Below, in pieces: positions 45,161 through 56,825 of a DNA stretch of 64,000 nucleotides. Each line of letters starts with the position of its first letter. The first letter of the stretch is position 1. The position numbers and the translations under genes were made by a program. The notes under the pieces are model-generated. The model saw only the letters and a list, made by a program, of their open reading frames with translations, did no database searches and was not told where the DNA came from. Origin of the DNA: Artocarpus heterophyllus (taxonomy: Eukaryota > Streptophyta > Magnoliopsida > Rosales > Moraceae); assembly GCA_025403435.1 (NCBI GenBank), contig CM046341.1, positions 18,003,460-18,067,459 of the forward strand, written 5' to 3'.

Positions 45161-46460
45161 CTAGAGTTTTGAATCAACATCATCTATAGTCTCTAAATAA
45201 GTGTAAGGATCCCAGTCATGTTTATCCGATTCAGCCAAGAAGGCCTCACTATTGAACATATACCTCTCAGGTTGACGCCCGATCCTTCCACTACGCCGAA
45301 GCCCCTTAGGTTGTTGTTTGGGTTCGTTTGGTTTTTCTACACCGATTGGAGTGGTTTCTACCGAAACCCCCAGAGTGATCAAATCATTCCTTAACTCCTC
45401 AAGCACCACTTTGCTTCATGGCTTAAAGTCTTCCATATAAATTTCCTCAAGGAAAGTTGCATTAGTTGAAACCATGAATTTATTTTCTTTTGGGTTATAG
45501 AAATAACCCCCTTTAGTCCCTTTTGGATATCCTATAAACACATAAACTGCCGAATGTTCTTCTAGCTTATTCACATCCCTAAACAGGACATGATCAGACA
45601 TCCCCATATATAAATATGGTTTAACGATGTCTTCTTCCTTGTCCACAACTCGTGAAGAGTTTTAGGAACTGATTTCAAAGGCACATTGTTTAAAAGATAA
45701 CACGTGGTTTGTAGTGCATATCCCCAAAAGGACAAAGGCAATGATGAATAACTCATCATAGACCTGACCATGTCCAACAAAGTCCTATTTCTTCTCTTTG
45801 CTATGCGCTTCTACTATGGAGTGCCCAGCGCAGTCAAATGGGATAAAATCCCATTCTCTAATAAGTGTCCCAACAACTCATCAGAAAGGTATTCACCACC
45901 TCGATCGGATCGAAGCGCCTTTATGGGTCTACCCAATTGCTTTTTCACTTTAGCCTAAAACTCTCTGAACTTGTTAAAAGTTTCACTTTTATGGTGCATT
46001 AGGTACACATACCCAACCTTTAGTAATCGTCAATAAAAGTAACGAAGTACTCATACCCTCCTTGTGCCCGGATGTTCATCGGTCCACAAACATCACTATG
46101 CACAAGTTCCAGAACCCCTTCAGCCATATTGCCTTTAGACCCAAATAGTCTTTTAGTCATTTTACCCTTCAAACAAGATTCATATTGCAATATAGATTCC
46201 ACCTTTAAGTTACTTAAAGGTCCATCCCTTACTAACCTTTGAATCCTATTCAAGTTAATATGACTAAGTCGCAAATGCCTAAGATAAGTCTTATTAGAGT
46301 GAGAAGTTTTAAGTCTTTTTGAGTTATTATCATTCATCTCAGCATTAAGCAGTAAGTCCATATTAGGTTTGATAAAATATAGATTATTTTGCATCCATCG
46401 AGAACAGATAAAAGATTTATTTTTGTAAATCATTACTTTATTATTAATAGAAATCAAATA
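45161..46460 (-). pseudogene. Integrase of copia 2
   Basis: Frame 46457-46020 holds the pre-integrase zinc region (LRHLRLSHINLNRI, YESCLKGK) and HSDVCGPMN, FVTFIDDY. The first Cys of the CxxC pair is Tyr. Frames 45780-45571, 45646-45416 and 45409-45161 give [30 protein letters not shown] and the serine/proline linker to RT. Stops and shifts lie near 46019, 45960, 45810 and 45600. Same gene as in copia 1, more damaged. Confidence 0.75.
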
Positions 46461-46684
46461 GAAGTCTTTATATAAACAAGCTACAGAAATTAAATTCCTT
46501 TTAAATTTAGGAACAAAAAAATAATCTCACAAAATTAAATTCCTATAATTATCAAAATACAGATGGACGTCTCCCACTACTTCCGCTAAGACTACAGATC
46601 CATCACTCATTCGAAGCGTGAAGTCTTCTTGCAACAAACTTCTCGTTTCTTTGAACCCCTACAAAGAAATACAAACATGATTAG

Positions 46685-46697
46685 TTGCTCCAAAAAT
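46685..46697 (-). pseudogene. Protease active site of copia 2
   Basis: Minus reading GAT TTT TGG AGC where copia 1 and 4 have GAT TTT GGA/GGT GCA: the same Ser-to-Phe change plus one extra T that shifts the frame. Confidence 0.5.
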
Positions 46698-46739
46698 CTA
46701 TAACCCAAATGTCACTGGATTCCTCAACCAAACAAGTTT

Positions 46740-47579
46740 CTAAATACAGAAGATCACACATACCTCCACGGAGAGGAAGTCTTTGCAATTCTTTTTTATG
46801 TGCCTGATTTTCCTATAGAAGAAGCACTTTAGCTTCTTCAGGTTCTTCTTCTTTTTCTTCTTGTTCTTGTTATTTGTAGGAATAGAAGACTTCTTGTTCT
46901 TAGCCCGTTGCTTCTTTCCATTCCCTGGGTTAAGATTGGAACCAGAGGCAGCTGCTAAGTTGGCCTCTCCAGCAAGAGATTCCCTGATAAGCAGTTCAAA
47001 CTCCTGAAACTGCTTCATCAACTCAGTCAAGGTTATATCCTGTCTATTGCTTAATTTAAATGTATCTCCAAATGGAATAAATTACTTGGATAGAGTCTCA
47101 AAGACCATAGTCATCTGACTTTCAACATCGATGTCAGCTCCATTGGTTTGAGTCTCAGCGAGGTAACCCATAACTAACATCATATGCTCCTTTACAAACA
47201 TCCCTGGTCTTTATTTGCAATTCAAAAGTTTTTGAAGCGTACCTTGCCATTTTGTTAGGGTCAGACCTCCAAACATGTCTTCTAGATTATCCAAGATCTG
47301 CTTAGCAGTCTCATAGTCTTCATGTTGAGCGTACAACATATTATTCATGCTGGCCATAACATAGTAGCGGGCCTGATCATTAGCATCTTTCAAATGATCA
47401 TATGCTTGGATTTGATTATTGGTGGAATCTCCTGTAGGCTTAGGAGGACAAGATGTCATCAACACAAATTTCAGTTTCTCAAAGGACAAGATGATGTTTA
47501 AGTCCCATTTTCAAACATTATAGTTCTCACCGGTTAATTGGTTTTTGTCAAGTATCAAAGATAAAACATTGTTAGACAT
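46740..47579 (-). pseudogene. Gag of copia 2
   Basis: ATG at 47579-47577 (MSNNVLSLILDKNQL). Frame 47489-47211 gives SFEKLKFVLMTSCPP, DQARYYVMASMNN, YETAKQILDNLEDMF. After a frame break, 47030-46740 gives the C-terminus with the basic tail KNKKKKKKNLKK and a knuckle reading CFFYRKIRHIKKNC: the second Cys of the CCHC box is Tyr, so zinc binding is lost. Confidence 0.8.
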
Positions 47580-49240
47580 TTTTAATTTACAATGAGGAAT
47601 CATATACCATACATAAGCAAACATAAAATAATAGTTTAGTAAGATAACAAAATCATGTATAGCATACAAATGTGTTTATGTGTCAAAACTTTGAAATATT
47701 ACAACCTTACAATGATAATTTGCAACTCAAAATCCAACAAGCCGCCTAGGGAAGACTTGCCAAATTCAATTAGGAACACAGATCCCCTGCTATTAATATA
47801 TGCCATCTAGAACTCGTATAATCCAGCATATATTAATAATCATTTCTTTGACCATTAATTTTATTAACAGAGCTCCTAGGGAAGGTTAATAATAAACTTA
47901 ACAAGAGTGTATAACCATCGTTTCAATATTTTATACATGATTTACAATCACCACCTAGGGGTGTACAACATAAATCATGCTAAAATATCTTATCCTCTCG
48001 GAAATCCAACTCGGTACATGATGAAGTCCCTTCATAAAGGTTGGAACCAACATGTGCTACCATGGACCAATGACATAGGTCCTCTCTTTGAAAACCTTTT
48101 CTCATTCAATCTTTTGAAATCAAGGTTTTATTTTATAAATGCATGAACAATTTTTAATGAGCGGCACTCCCTATTCTATATGATATGTTATCAATACACA
48201 TGGCAAATCATATTATAATGCAGACAAACAAAGCAATCATGCAAAGCCACAAGCAAAATAATAATAAATAACCGTAATATTATGGTTCCACCATAGAGAA
48301 AAGAAAACAAAGATTACAAGAGCATAATCAAAACATATTATCGATTCTTCATCCATGAATCTTTAAATTGTATCCTTCTTCATGTAACTTCGATCTTCAA
48401 GTCTTCAATCCTGCATAGATCAAAAACTCCATTTTTTTGATCAAATCCAAATTTAATGTTTTTCAAAATTGTCCTAAAAATAAAATCAAAACTGCACCAA
48501 AAATGCACATTTTCTGAAAAATTTACAACTTTCTACTGGCATGCCAATCTATGTAATCAGCCAGCCGGTCATGACCTTTTGGCCTACTGAACCTCACAGT
48601 CCAGCCTGCCGGTCATGACAGATTCGCCTGCCAAACTTGGAAGTTTGGCCTACTGCCAGAACCATCATAATTCTGTCCCGCGGATGGCCTGTCGATCTTA
48701 GAGGTTTCGCTTGCCGGTTTGCGACCATCGACCTGCCAAACTTGAAGGTTCGGCATGCTGACCAAGCAAAAATCATGTTTTTTCAGAAAATATAGTTTTA
48801 ATGCAATTTATCAATTTTATTTTCAACAATTCAAAAACATAAAATTAGAGACTTAGGAAATACTTGGGGAACGCTATTATCCATCTTCTCAATCCATCTT
48901 CTTTGAATGATTATTTAATTATAAAATTCTTATAAATTTAAAATTAAATAATAATTCTTAAACAGGGATGATAGTTCACTATCTAATTACATGAAAAACC
49001 TAGATACACATTCTAACCTCTAAGGAACCATAGCTGGCATTAATAAAAAAACAAATAATTTAATTAACCATAAATAATTAATAAACATTCACCATATATT
49101 CCATGACAACATATAAATATATAAAAATCTTAGAGTGCTAACTCTCTAAAAAATTAAATTCAAGCATAAAAGAGAACAAGATCACATAATTTATTCATAT
49201 AGCATATCACAAACTTGCAAATTTATGTAAAAACCATAGC
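47580..49240 (-). other. 5' leader of copia 2
   Basis: Homologous to the copia 1 leader. The CACC-CCTA-GGTG hairpin is perfect (47952-47963, plus strand CACCTAGGGGTG). The CTCC units are damaged (47743 region; 47873-47884 CTCCTAGGGAAG). The dyad array lies at about 48533-48770 (for example GCCTGCCGGTCATGAC, TTGGCCTACTGCC, CGGCATGCTGACC) and is partly eroded. Confidence 0.6.
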
Positions 49241-49252
49241 CCTGATACCAAT

Positions 49253-51216
49253 TGTTGAAAAAATAGTATGTAGTTGAATTTTAAAAATTTTTCATACCAG
49301 AGTATTGTTCAAGATATAAGTTTGACATGCTATATACATAAAGTAACTAGATCTTACTAACCTTGTTTGCTGAAAGGCTCCTGCAATCCGTGAGGAGTAT
49401 AACGTTCTCGAAGAGCCTCAACCAATTGGTCTTCTTTGCTAGCCTCTATCCACATTCTGTGTATGTGTGGGCACACTCATGCAACTCTTTCATAGGTGGC
49501 TCTCCTTCCAACCAATCGAGAAATATATAGTTCATGATTTTTGAACAACAGCTCTCTGGGGAGTTTTAGAGTCACATAGCAGAGTACTCGCTCTAGATTT
49601 CTTAGCTAATCTAAATAACAATGAGTCTCACTCTCCTTTTATAAAGGTTGGACCTAGGGGTTAGTCCTTATCAGATAAGGCCTTGAAAATTTGAATCAGA
49701 ATCAATATCAGAAAAATCACATCCAAAAATGGATGACTAGCCAGCCGAACTGACAAATCGACTTGCCGAACTTACTCCAGTGGCAGGCCAAACCTAAAGA
49801 CCGGCTTGCTGAACTTACAATTTTTGATCCCTACAAATCTTTATTTCCCACCCGAGATTCTTGGAATAGAGCCTTAGTTTTAATTCAAATTTTGTTAACC
49901 GTCATATCTAGATAACTCAAAATAAATATTCATGATAATTTAACAAGTTTATTTTGAATTAATTTATTCAAAATTAATCCAACTGATAAACAGACATGAA
50001 TTATCTGATCCAATAATTCAACAAGTTTATCTTAAATTAATTTTTAATTTTTTTTCACAAAATTAATTCAACTGATAAACAAACATGAATTATCTTATTT
50101 TACCGAATTTTAGCCAATCTGATAATTTCACAGAAGTCACCAATTATTGAAAAAGCACGTCGTATCGTTATAGGATTTTTTATGAGCCAGTAAAAGGGAC
50201 CTGATGGACCTATATAGTTCAAGTTCTTGATAATTATGAAACCCAATATCCTAGATATACCTTTCATAATTATCAACTCCAACGCTACACCACTAAAAGC
50301 TCAAAGCTACACTCTCAAACTATATAGAATTACGAAGCTCGAATAGCTAAGTCTCCATGACATATCATAATGTATCGTATTCCTATAGGATTATCCATAA
50401 TCGGCTTAAGGATAAATTATGTCTTACCTTTCTGATTATTTTTCTCTTACGTTCTATTATCTGACTATCAAAAAACTTACCATCTAAAGACAGTATACCA
50501 TTCGGTTATACCTATGTATCCAAATGGTTGAGCACTCTAGTTTTTTAATTACAAAAAAACATATATAAGAGGATATCAATGACTCCTAAAGAAGAGTTAT
50601 GGATTCCATATCTATGAATAACAAGTCTACACTATCAAGAGTCATGCCTTCAACGTACTGGTATACGTTCCAACATAAAAATGTGGATGTCACCCTTTGG
50701 TACATCAAAATACATAAGTCAAGACAACGGGCCCACTATTCATCTCAGGATTAAGATACAACACATATGATTGTCTAAAGTTAATCGATTTGCCAAGAAA
50801 GAATTATTAATCTAAATTAATTCACTTTATGTCTTGATCCAACACATTGTCATCTATGACAATGTGCCAATGTTTCTATTTACAGAGTCCACCTCTAATG
50901 GCCAAGACAAACCATCTTGTGGTAGGGATACAGATAACATAACAATCTTTGCATGAATAAAGCACTCAACTTTGTTCCCTTGATTGCGGATTTTATGATT
51001 TAGACTGTCACCTTTAGAATCATGTCTTCCCCATAATCTATCCATAATATGCCTGATTCTAAAGGTTTAGACCAACAGTCTCAAACTTTTGTTTGCTTAT
51101 CATACATGCAACAAAGGACAAGATTTGGTTTATAAATAATAAATAAATTCTTTATTGATAAAAATGTCTCCAAAAACATATGACATTTTTCCTCCTTAGG
51201 GCATCCATGTCTAACA
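49253..51216 (-). repeat. 5' LTR of copia 2
   Basis: 1964 bp, starts TGTTGAAAAAATAG and ends ATCCATGTCTAACA. It is followed without spacer by gag sequence of copia 3 on the opposite strand. Confidence 0.85.
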
Positions 51217-51545
51217 GTTCAAAAATTTGATCAAGGAAACTCCTGTGGGTGGCGAGGCCAACTTGATAGTTGCATCTGGTTCCAATCCCAACCCTATGAA
51301 TGGAAATAAGTAATAGGCTAAGAACAGGAAGTCTTTTATTCTTGCAAACAACAAGAACAAGAAGAAGAAAAAGAAGAACCCAAAGAAGCTCAAAGGCTCT
51401 TTTTGTGGAAAGGTCGAGCACATCAAGAAGAATTGCAAGGACCTCTTTTCCCAGGTGTGATCTTCTGGTTATTGAAACTTGTTTGGTTGAGGAATCCAAT
51501 GACACTTGGGTCATAGATTCTTGAGCAACTAATCATACTTGTGTT
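51217..51545 (+). pseudogene. Gag C-terminus and protease site of copia 3
   Basis: The plus strand reads GGEANLIVASGSNPNP, a lysine-rich tail and a knuckle LKGSFCGKVEHIKKNC, in which the first Cys of CCHC is Gly. Then TWVIDS followed by TGA (51522-51524) where the DSGA box has Gly: here the Ser is kept but the next codon is a stop. The plus frame 51300-51524 reads a different phase and is not the real product. Confidence 0.65.
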
Positions 51546-51589
51546 TCTCTGCAAGGGTTCATTGAAACAAGAAGTCTGCTACATGAAGA

Positions 51590-52938
51590 CTTCACACTTT
51601 AGATGGGCAATGGATCCTTAGTGTTGGCTGAAGTAGTGGGAGACGTCCATTCTTATTTTAATAATAATAGGAGTTTAATTTTGTGAGATTGTTTTTATGT
51701 TCCTAAACTGAAAAGGAATTTAATTTCTGTAGCTTGTTTATTAAAAAATTCTTATGTAGTTTCTTTTAATAATAAAGTGGTGATTCGTAAAAATAAATCT
51801 TTTATTTGTAGTAGATGGATGCACAATAATCTATATTTTATCAAACCTAAGATAGACTTACTGCTTAACATTAGGGTTAAAGATAATAACTCTAAAAGAC
51901 TTAAACCTTATCACTTTAATAAGACTTATCTTTGGCAATTGTGACTAGGTCATTTTAACCTGAATAGGATTCAAAGCTTGGTAAGGGATGGACCTTTAAG
52001 TCACTTAAAGGTGGAAACTATACCATAATGTGAATCTTGTTTGGAGGGTAAAATGACCAAAAAACCATTTGGGTCTAAGGGCAATAAGGCCAAAGGGGTT
52101 TTGGAATGTGTGCATAGTGATTTTTGCGGTCCTATGAACATCCAGGCATAAGAAGGGTATGAGTATTTTGTCACTTTTATTAATGATTACTCAAGTTATA
52201 GATATGTATACCTAATGTACCACAAAAGCAAAACTTATGACAAGTTTAAGCAGTTTTTGGGCCAAAGTGGAAAAGTAATTAGGTAGACCCATAAAGGCAC
52301 TTTGATCTGATCAAGGTGGTGAATACCTTTTTGATGAGTTCTTGGAGCACTTATTAGAGAATGGGAATTTATCCCATTTGACTACACTGGGCACTTTACC
52401 GCAGAATGGTGTGGCTGAGAGAAGGAATAGGACTTTGTTGGACATGGTTAATTCTATGATGAGTTATTCATCATTGCCTTTATCCTTTTGGGGCAATATG
52501 CCTTCAAAATCAGCTCCTAAAACTGCTCACAAGTTGTGGATGGGGAAAAAGACATCCTTAAATCATATTTGCATAAGGGGATGTCTGGCCAATGTCCTTT
52601 TTAAGGAAGCAAATAAGTTAGAAGCACGTTCAAAAGTTTGTGTGTTTGTAGGATATCCAAAAGGGATTAAAGGTTTCTATAATCCAAAGGAAAATAAAGT
52701 CGTGGTTTCAACTAATGCAGCATTCCTTGAGAAAAGTTACATGGACGACTTTAAGCCTCGAAGCAAAGAGGTGCCCGAGGAGTTAGTGAGTGATTTGAGC
52801 ACTCCAAGGGTTCCAAATGAAACCGTTCCAATCAGTGTAGAAAAACAAACCGAACAACAACCTAAGGGGCTTCGGCATAATAGGAGGATCGGGGTCGTCA
52901 ACTCGAGAGGTATATGTTCAATGGTGAAGTCTTATTAG
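51590..52938 (+). pseudogene. Integrase of copia 3
   Basis: Pieces in order: DCFYVPKLKRNLISVACL (about 51690-51745), pre-integrase region with CESCLEGKMTKKPFG (about 52030-52075), the core with a mutated HSDFCGP, GYEYFVTFINDYSSYRYV and ALxSDQGGEY (TGA before the Ser-Asp). Then the open frame 52342-52938: [19 protein letters not shown] (Glu side), FVGYPKGIKGFYNP, VSTNAAFLEKSYMDDFKPRS. Eleven residues after SFWG are deleted in frame. The middle Asp keeps its place but FIDD has become FIND. Confidence 0.7.
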
Positions 52939-53029
52939 CTGAACCAATTGAACATGACAGGGATTCTTACACTTACAAAAAGGCTATGGAGGATGTTGAT
53001 TCAAAACTCTAGACAGAGGCTATGAACAC

Positions 53030-53750
53030 AAAGATGAAGTCTATGGAGACTAATCGGGTCTGGGAATTTACGGATCTTCCCAAAAGGGTAAAACCTATAG
53101 GGTGTAAGTGGATCTATAAAAGAATAAGAGGAGTGGATAAGAAAGTCGAAACCTATAAGGCTAGACTGATAGCTAAGGGATACACATAAAAAGAAGGAAT
53201 CGATTACTAGGAAACTTTTTTGCCTGTAGCCATGCTTAAGTCCATCTGTATTTTCTTGTCCATAGCTGCCGCTCTCAACTACGAGATTTCACAGATGGAT
53301 GTTAAGACAGCTTTTCTAAATGGCTATCTTGATGGGTCCATATATATGGTATAGCTAGACAAATTCAAGGCTAAGGGTCAAGAAGGTAAGGTTTGTAAGC
53401 TGTTATAGTCAATTTATGGACTTAAGCAGGCTTCCCATTCTTAGAACATAAGATTTGATCAAGTGATCAAGACTTATGGGTTTACACAAAATGTGAATGA
53501 ACCATGTGTTTATAAACACATTAAGGATGGGAAGGTGGTTTGTCTACTACTCTATATAGATGATATTCTGCTAATTGGCAATGACATTGGGGCGTTGTCA
53601 TCGGTCAAATTATTGTTGACCAAGTAGTTTGACATGAAAGACTTGGGTGAAGCTAATTATGTTCTCAATGTCTAGATCTTTTGGGATAGAAAGAACAGAA
53701 TGATAGCTTTATCCCAAGTCGGCTACATAGAAAAAATTCTCAAAAGGCAT
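53030..53750 (+). pseudogene. Reverse transcriptase of copia 3
   Basis: Plus-strand reading with stops: [20 protein letters not shown], then MDVKTAFLNGYLDGSIYM, YGLKQASHS.NIRFDQVIKT, YKHIKDGKVVCLLLYIDDIL, LIGND. The YVDD box is YIDD. At least six stops, several of them TAG in Gln or Trp positions (for example S.NIRF for SWNIRF). Confidence 0.75.
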
Positions 53751-54543
53751 GCAATGAAGGATTCTAAGAAAGGTGGGCAACTATCTAGGTTTGGAATTAC
53801 TCTTTCTAAGAAAGACTCATCAAAGTCTAATGAAGAAAGAGAATGCATGAAGAAGGTGCCTTATGCTTTGGCAATGTCTAGTCTCATGTATGCCATGCTT
53901 TGCACATGACCAAATATTAGTTATGCGGTCTAAATAGTGAGTCGATTTTAGTTGGATCCATGACCGAACCATTGGGTTATGGTCAAGCATATTTTCAAGT
54001 ACATGAGAAGGACTCGAGGGTATATGCTTGTATATTTGGGTGAGCATTTAACACCTGTAGGATATACTGACTCAGATTTCCAATCCTGTATAGATTCGAG
54101 GAGATCGACTTTTGGTTTTGTGTTTGCTTTAGGTGGCAATGCCATTGTTTAGAGAAATATCAAGCAAGATTGCACTTTGAATTCAACAATGGAGGCTAAG
54201 TATGTGGCAGCTAGTGATGCTTCAAAACAAGCAATGTGGCTCCGCAAGTTCCTTGGGGATCTTATGGTAGTTCCTGGTATGGATAAGGCGCTATCGCTAC
54301 CTTATGACAACACTGCAACGATAGCTAACGCTAAGGAACCAAGATTTTACAAGAAGAGTAAGCATATTGTTAGGAAGTATCATGTGATAAAGGACTTCGT
54401 AGAGGGCGGGCATGTTGCTGCATGCAAAATTGCATCCGAGGATAATTTATCTGATCCATTCACAAAAACACTAACTGTGAGAGTTTTTGAGAGGCATGTG
54501 GAAGCTATGGGGATGTGGGATTTGTCGTATTTACTCACTTAGT
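53751..54543 (+). pseudogene. RNase H of copia 3
   Basis: Frame 54177-54542 reads EAKYVAASDASKQAMWL (Glu-Ala-Glu is EAK here), LPYDNTATIANAKEP, YKKSKHIVRKYHVIKDFVEG, CKIASEDNLSDPFTKTL and ends DLSYLLT. The His-Ile-Asp motif is HIV. Upstream, 53700-53909 carries QVGYIEKILKRHAM and YALAMSSLMYAMLCT. TGA at 53907 replaces Arg of TRPxISY. Confidence 0.75.
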
Positions 54544-54556
54544 GCAAGTGGGAGAT
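54541..54556 (+). other. Polypurine tract of copia 3
   Basis: AGTGCAAGTGGGAGAT immediately before the 3' LTR; identical to that of copia 1. Confidence 0.85.
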
Positions 54557-56317
54557 TGTTAGACATATGTATCCTAATGAGTAAAAATGTGATATGTTTT
54601 TGAAGACTTTTTTTATCAACAAAGAATTTATATATTATTCATATACCAAATTGTTGTCCTCTTTATGTTCAAATTTGTTAGATGTATGATAAGCAAATAA
54701 AAGTCTGAAAGTGTCAATCTAAGCCTTTAGAATCAGGCATATAATGGACAGAATATGGGAAAGACATGATTCTAAAGGTAACGGTCTAAATTATAAGATC
54801 TACAATCAATGGAATAAAGTTGGGCACTTTATTCATGCAAAGATTGTTATGTTGTTTATATCCCTAATGGGGGATGGTTTGTCTTAGCCATCAAAGGTGG
54901 ACTCCCTAAATAGAAACATTGGCGCATTGTCATAGGTGACGATGTATTGGATTAGGACATCAAGTGTAATTGATTTGGATTAATAATTCTATCTGAACAA
55001 ATCAATTCACTTTAGACAATTATATGTGTTAGACCTTAACCTGAGATGAATAGTGGGTTTGTTGTCTTGACTTATGTCTTTTTGATGTACCAAATGGTGA
55101 CATCTATAATTTAATGTTGGTACGCATGTCGGTACATTGGAGACATGACTCTTGATAGCATAGACTTGTTAATCATTGATACAGAATCCATAGCTTCTCT
55201 TTACGAGTCAATGATATCCTCTTTTATGCGTTATCTTGTAATTAAAAAACTGGAGCGCTCAACCATTTGGAGTCATATAGGTCCATCAAGTCCCCTTTGC
55301 TATGCAGTTTGGGAGTGCAACTCTAAGCTTTTAGTGGAGTAGCTTTAGAGTTGATAATTATGAAATTCATATATGGGAAATTGGGTTTATAATTATGAAG
55401 AACTTGAACTATATAGGTCCATCAAGTCCCTTTTGCTAGCTCATAATAAATTCTGTAACAATATGGTGTACTTTTGAATAAATTGGTGACTTATGTTAAA
55501 TTATCAGATTGGTTGAAATTCGATAGGATCAGATGATTTATGTTTGTTTATCGGTTGAATTAATTTTGTAAAAATTAATTCAAGATAAACTTGTTGAATT
55601 ATCTGAAATATTTATTTTCCTAGAGATTATCTAGATATGGTGGTTTTAATTAGATAACTTCTCTATTAGGTTATTTGACTAAAAAACTGAGGCTTTTTCC
55701 AAAGAATCTCAGGTAGGAAATAAAATATTTGCAAGGATCATTTATCATAAGTTTGGTAGGCCAATCTTCAGGTTCGGCTTGTCGATGGAGTAAGTTTAGT
55801 TTGCCGACCAAGCGAGAATCTAATCACGTGTTTTTGAGCAATTTTATCATATATTGATCCAAATTTGAATTTTTGAGGCCTTATCTAATAAAGACTAACC
55901 CTTGGGTTCAACCTTTATAAATAGGGAGTGAAACTACACAGTTAAGTAGATTAGTTGAGAAATCAAGAGTGAGCACTCTATTCTATGAGTCTCTGAAACT
56001 CCCCTGAAGAGCTATTGTTCACAAATCATGAATGTTAGTTCTGGGTATTTTCTCAATTGGTTGGAAGGAGAGTCATCGGGGAAGAGCTGTACATTGTACA
56101 CCTACACGCATTATGATCATGGATAGAGAATAGCAAAGAAGACTAGTTGGTTGAGGCTCTTCTAGAACATTCTTCTCTTCATCGATTGTAGGAGCTCTTT
56201 GACAAACAAGGTTAGCAAGATCTGGTTAATTTATGCATATAGCGTGTCAAACTTGTATTTTGAAAAATACTCTGATTTAAAAATTTTAAATTTTTGCTCC
56301 GCACTGTTTTTCTGACA
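54557..56317 (+). repeat. 3' LTR of copia 3, internally shortened
   Basis: TGTTAGACATATGTATCC... to ...CACTGTTTTTCTGACA, 1761 bp. Compared with the about 2-kb family LTR a block is lost around 55275-55305, where the phrase GGTCCATCAAGTCCC has been duplicated or shifted. TATA box TATAAATA at 55916-55923. GC dyads at about 55763-55815 are eroded. Confidence 0.82.
55916..55923 (+). promoter_or_regulatory. TATA box in the 3' LTR of copia 3
   Basis: TATAAATA in ACCTTTATAAATAGGGAG, same context as in the solo LTR; it would read outward into the gypsy LTR2 and copia 4. Confidence 0.55.
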
Positions 56318-56825
56318 TGATCAATGATATGTTATGCCACGTTATGTATGGTATGTTGTATTATGGTAAATTATGTCATGGCATATCATAATATGTCCTG
56401 TCATGTATGTCATGATATGCTATGTTATGTTATCTTATGATTATGATTCCTTAAGTTATGTTTTGCCATGTCTTGTTATGTTATAATTATTCCTTAGCAG
56501 TATGTGATGTGAGCAATATTAAATTATATTTTAAACTTACTTTCAGAAAAGTATGTTTATAATTTATGATTTGTGATGCTATGTAGTAACATGTCATACT
56601 GCCTATACATAATAAGATAAGTGAAACAAAAAGACAAGACAAGTTTAAGGGGTCGTACCAACCTTTCGATCTATGGGGAGGATTCAAGACCGCTCAACCT
56701 TCGCGAACCTTAATTTCCTAAAGATCACATGCAATTTGTATGAATACCCATGTCTATTTAGTATGATTAGATGTGTTAAACAAGGAAGTACAAAACAAGT
56801 CAATAAGCAAGCATAAAATGTCCAT
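56318..56825 (+). repeat. LTR2 of the outer gypsy, continuation
   Basis: From TGATCAATGAT onwards it aligns with LTR1 from about 26460 (shared phrases TTTGTGATGCTATGTAGTAACATG and AATAAGCAAGCATAAAA). The first 150 bases are expanded by TGTTATG/TATGTCATG-type repeats not seen in LTR1. It ends at about 56825 where copia 4 LTR sequence begins. Confidence 0.65.

Larger units (their letters stand above)
41730..51216 (-). mobile_element. Copia 2: full-length but decayed copia, minus strand
   Basis: LTRs at 41730-43654 (1925 bp) and 49253-51216 (1964 bp) border a complete set of gag to RNase H remnants. The polypurine tract lies at 43655-43671 and the primer site (CCTGATACCA, minus) at 49241-49250. 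The left flank is CTTAG (41725-41729) but the right flank is GTTCA, already inside copia 3, so no TSD is present. LTR-LTR divergence is clearly higher than in copia 1 (well above 10 percent in the first 170 bases compared). Confidence 0.88.
51217..56317 (+). mobile_element. Copia 3: 5'-truncated copia, plus strand
   Basis: It starts abruptly in gag (F-E/K-x-L-I-R/K-E-x-P-V-G-G-E phrase) at the outer end of copia 2 and runs through protease, integrase, RT and RNase H to a polypurine tract (54541-54556) and a 3' LTR (54557-56317). The 5' LTR, leader and first half of gag are missing. The right flank returns to the outer gypsy LTR2 (TGATCAATGAT...). Many stops are present. Confidence 0.85.
13807..56825 (+). 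mobile_element. Outer Ty3/gypsy element with about 4.7-kb LTRs, host of all later insertions
   Basis: LTR1 (13807-13857 plus 23509-28182), a primer-site relic, an eroded internal region (28183-31743 plus 37495-39167) and LTR2 (39168-41729 plus 56318-56825, incomplete) are recognised because LTR1 and LTR2 align over their whole shared length. The termini are TATAATGACC (from TGTAATGACC) at 39168 and GGGTCATTACA ending at 28182. Removing the insertions leaves roughly 5.2 kb of internal DNA. The size, the termini and the FEDK-like end of pol before the polypurine tract recall Del/Tekay-type elements, but this is inference. LTR1 lacks its first about 45 bases. Confidence 0.7.
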
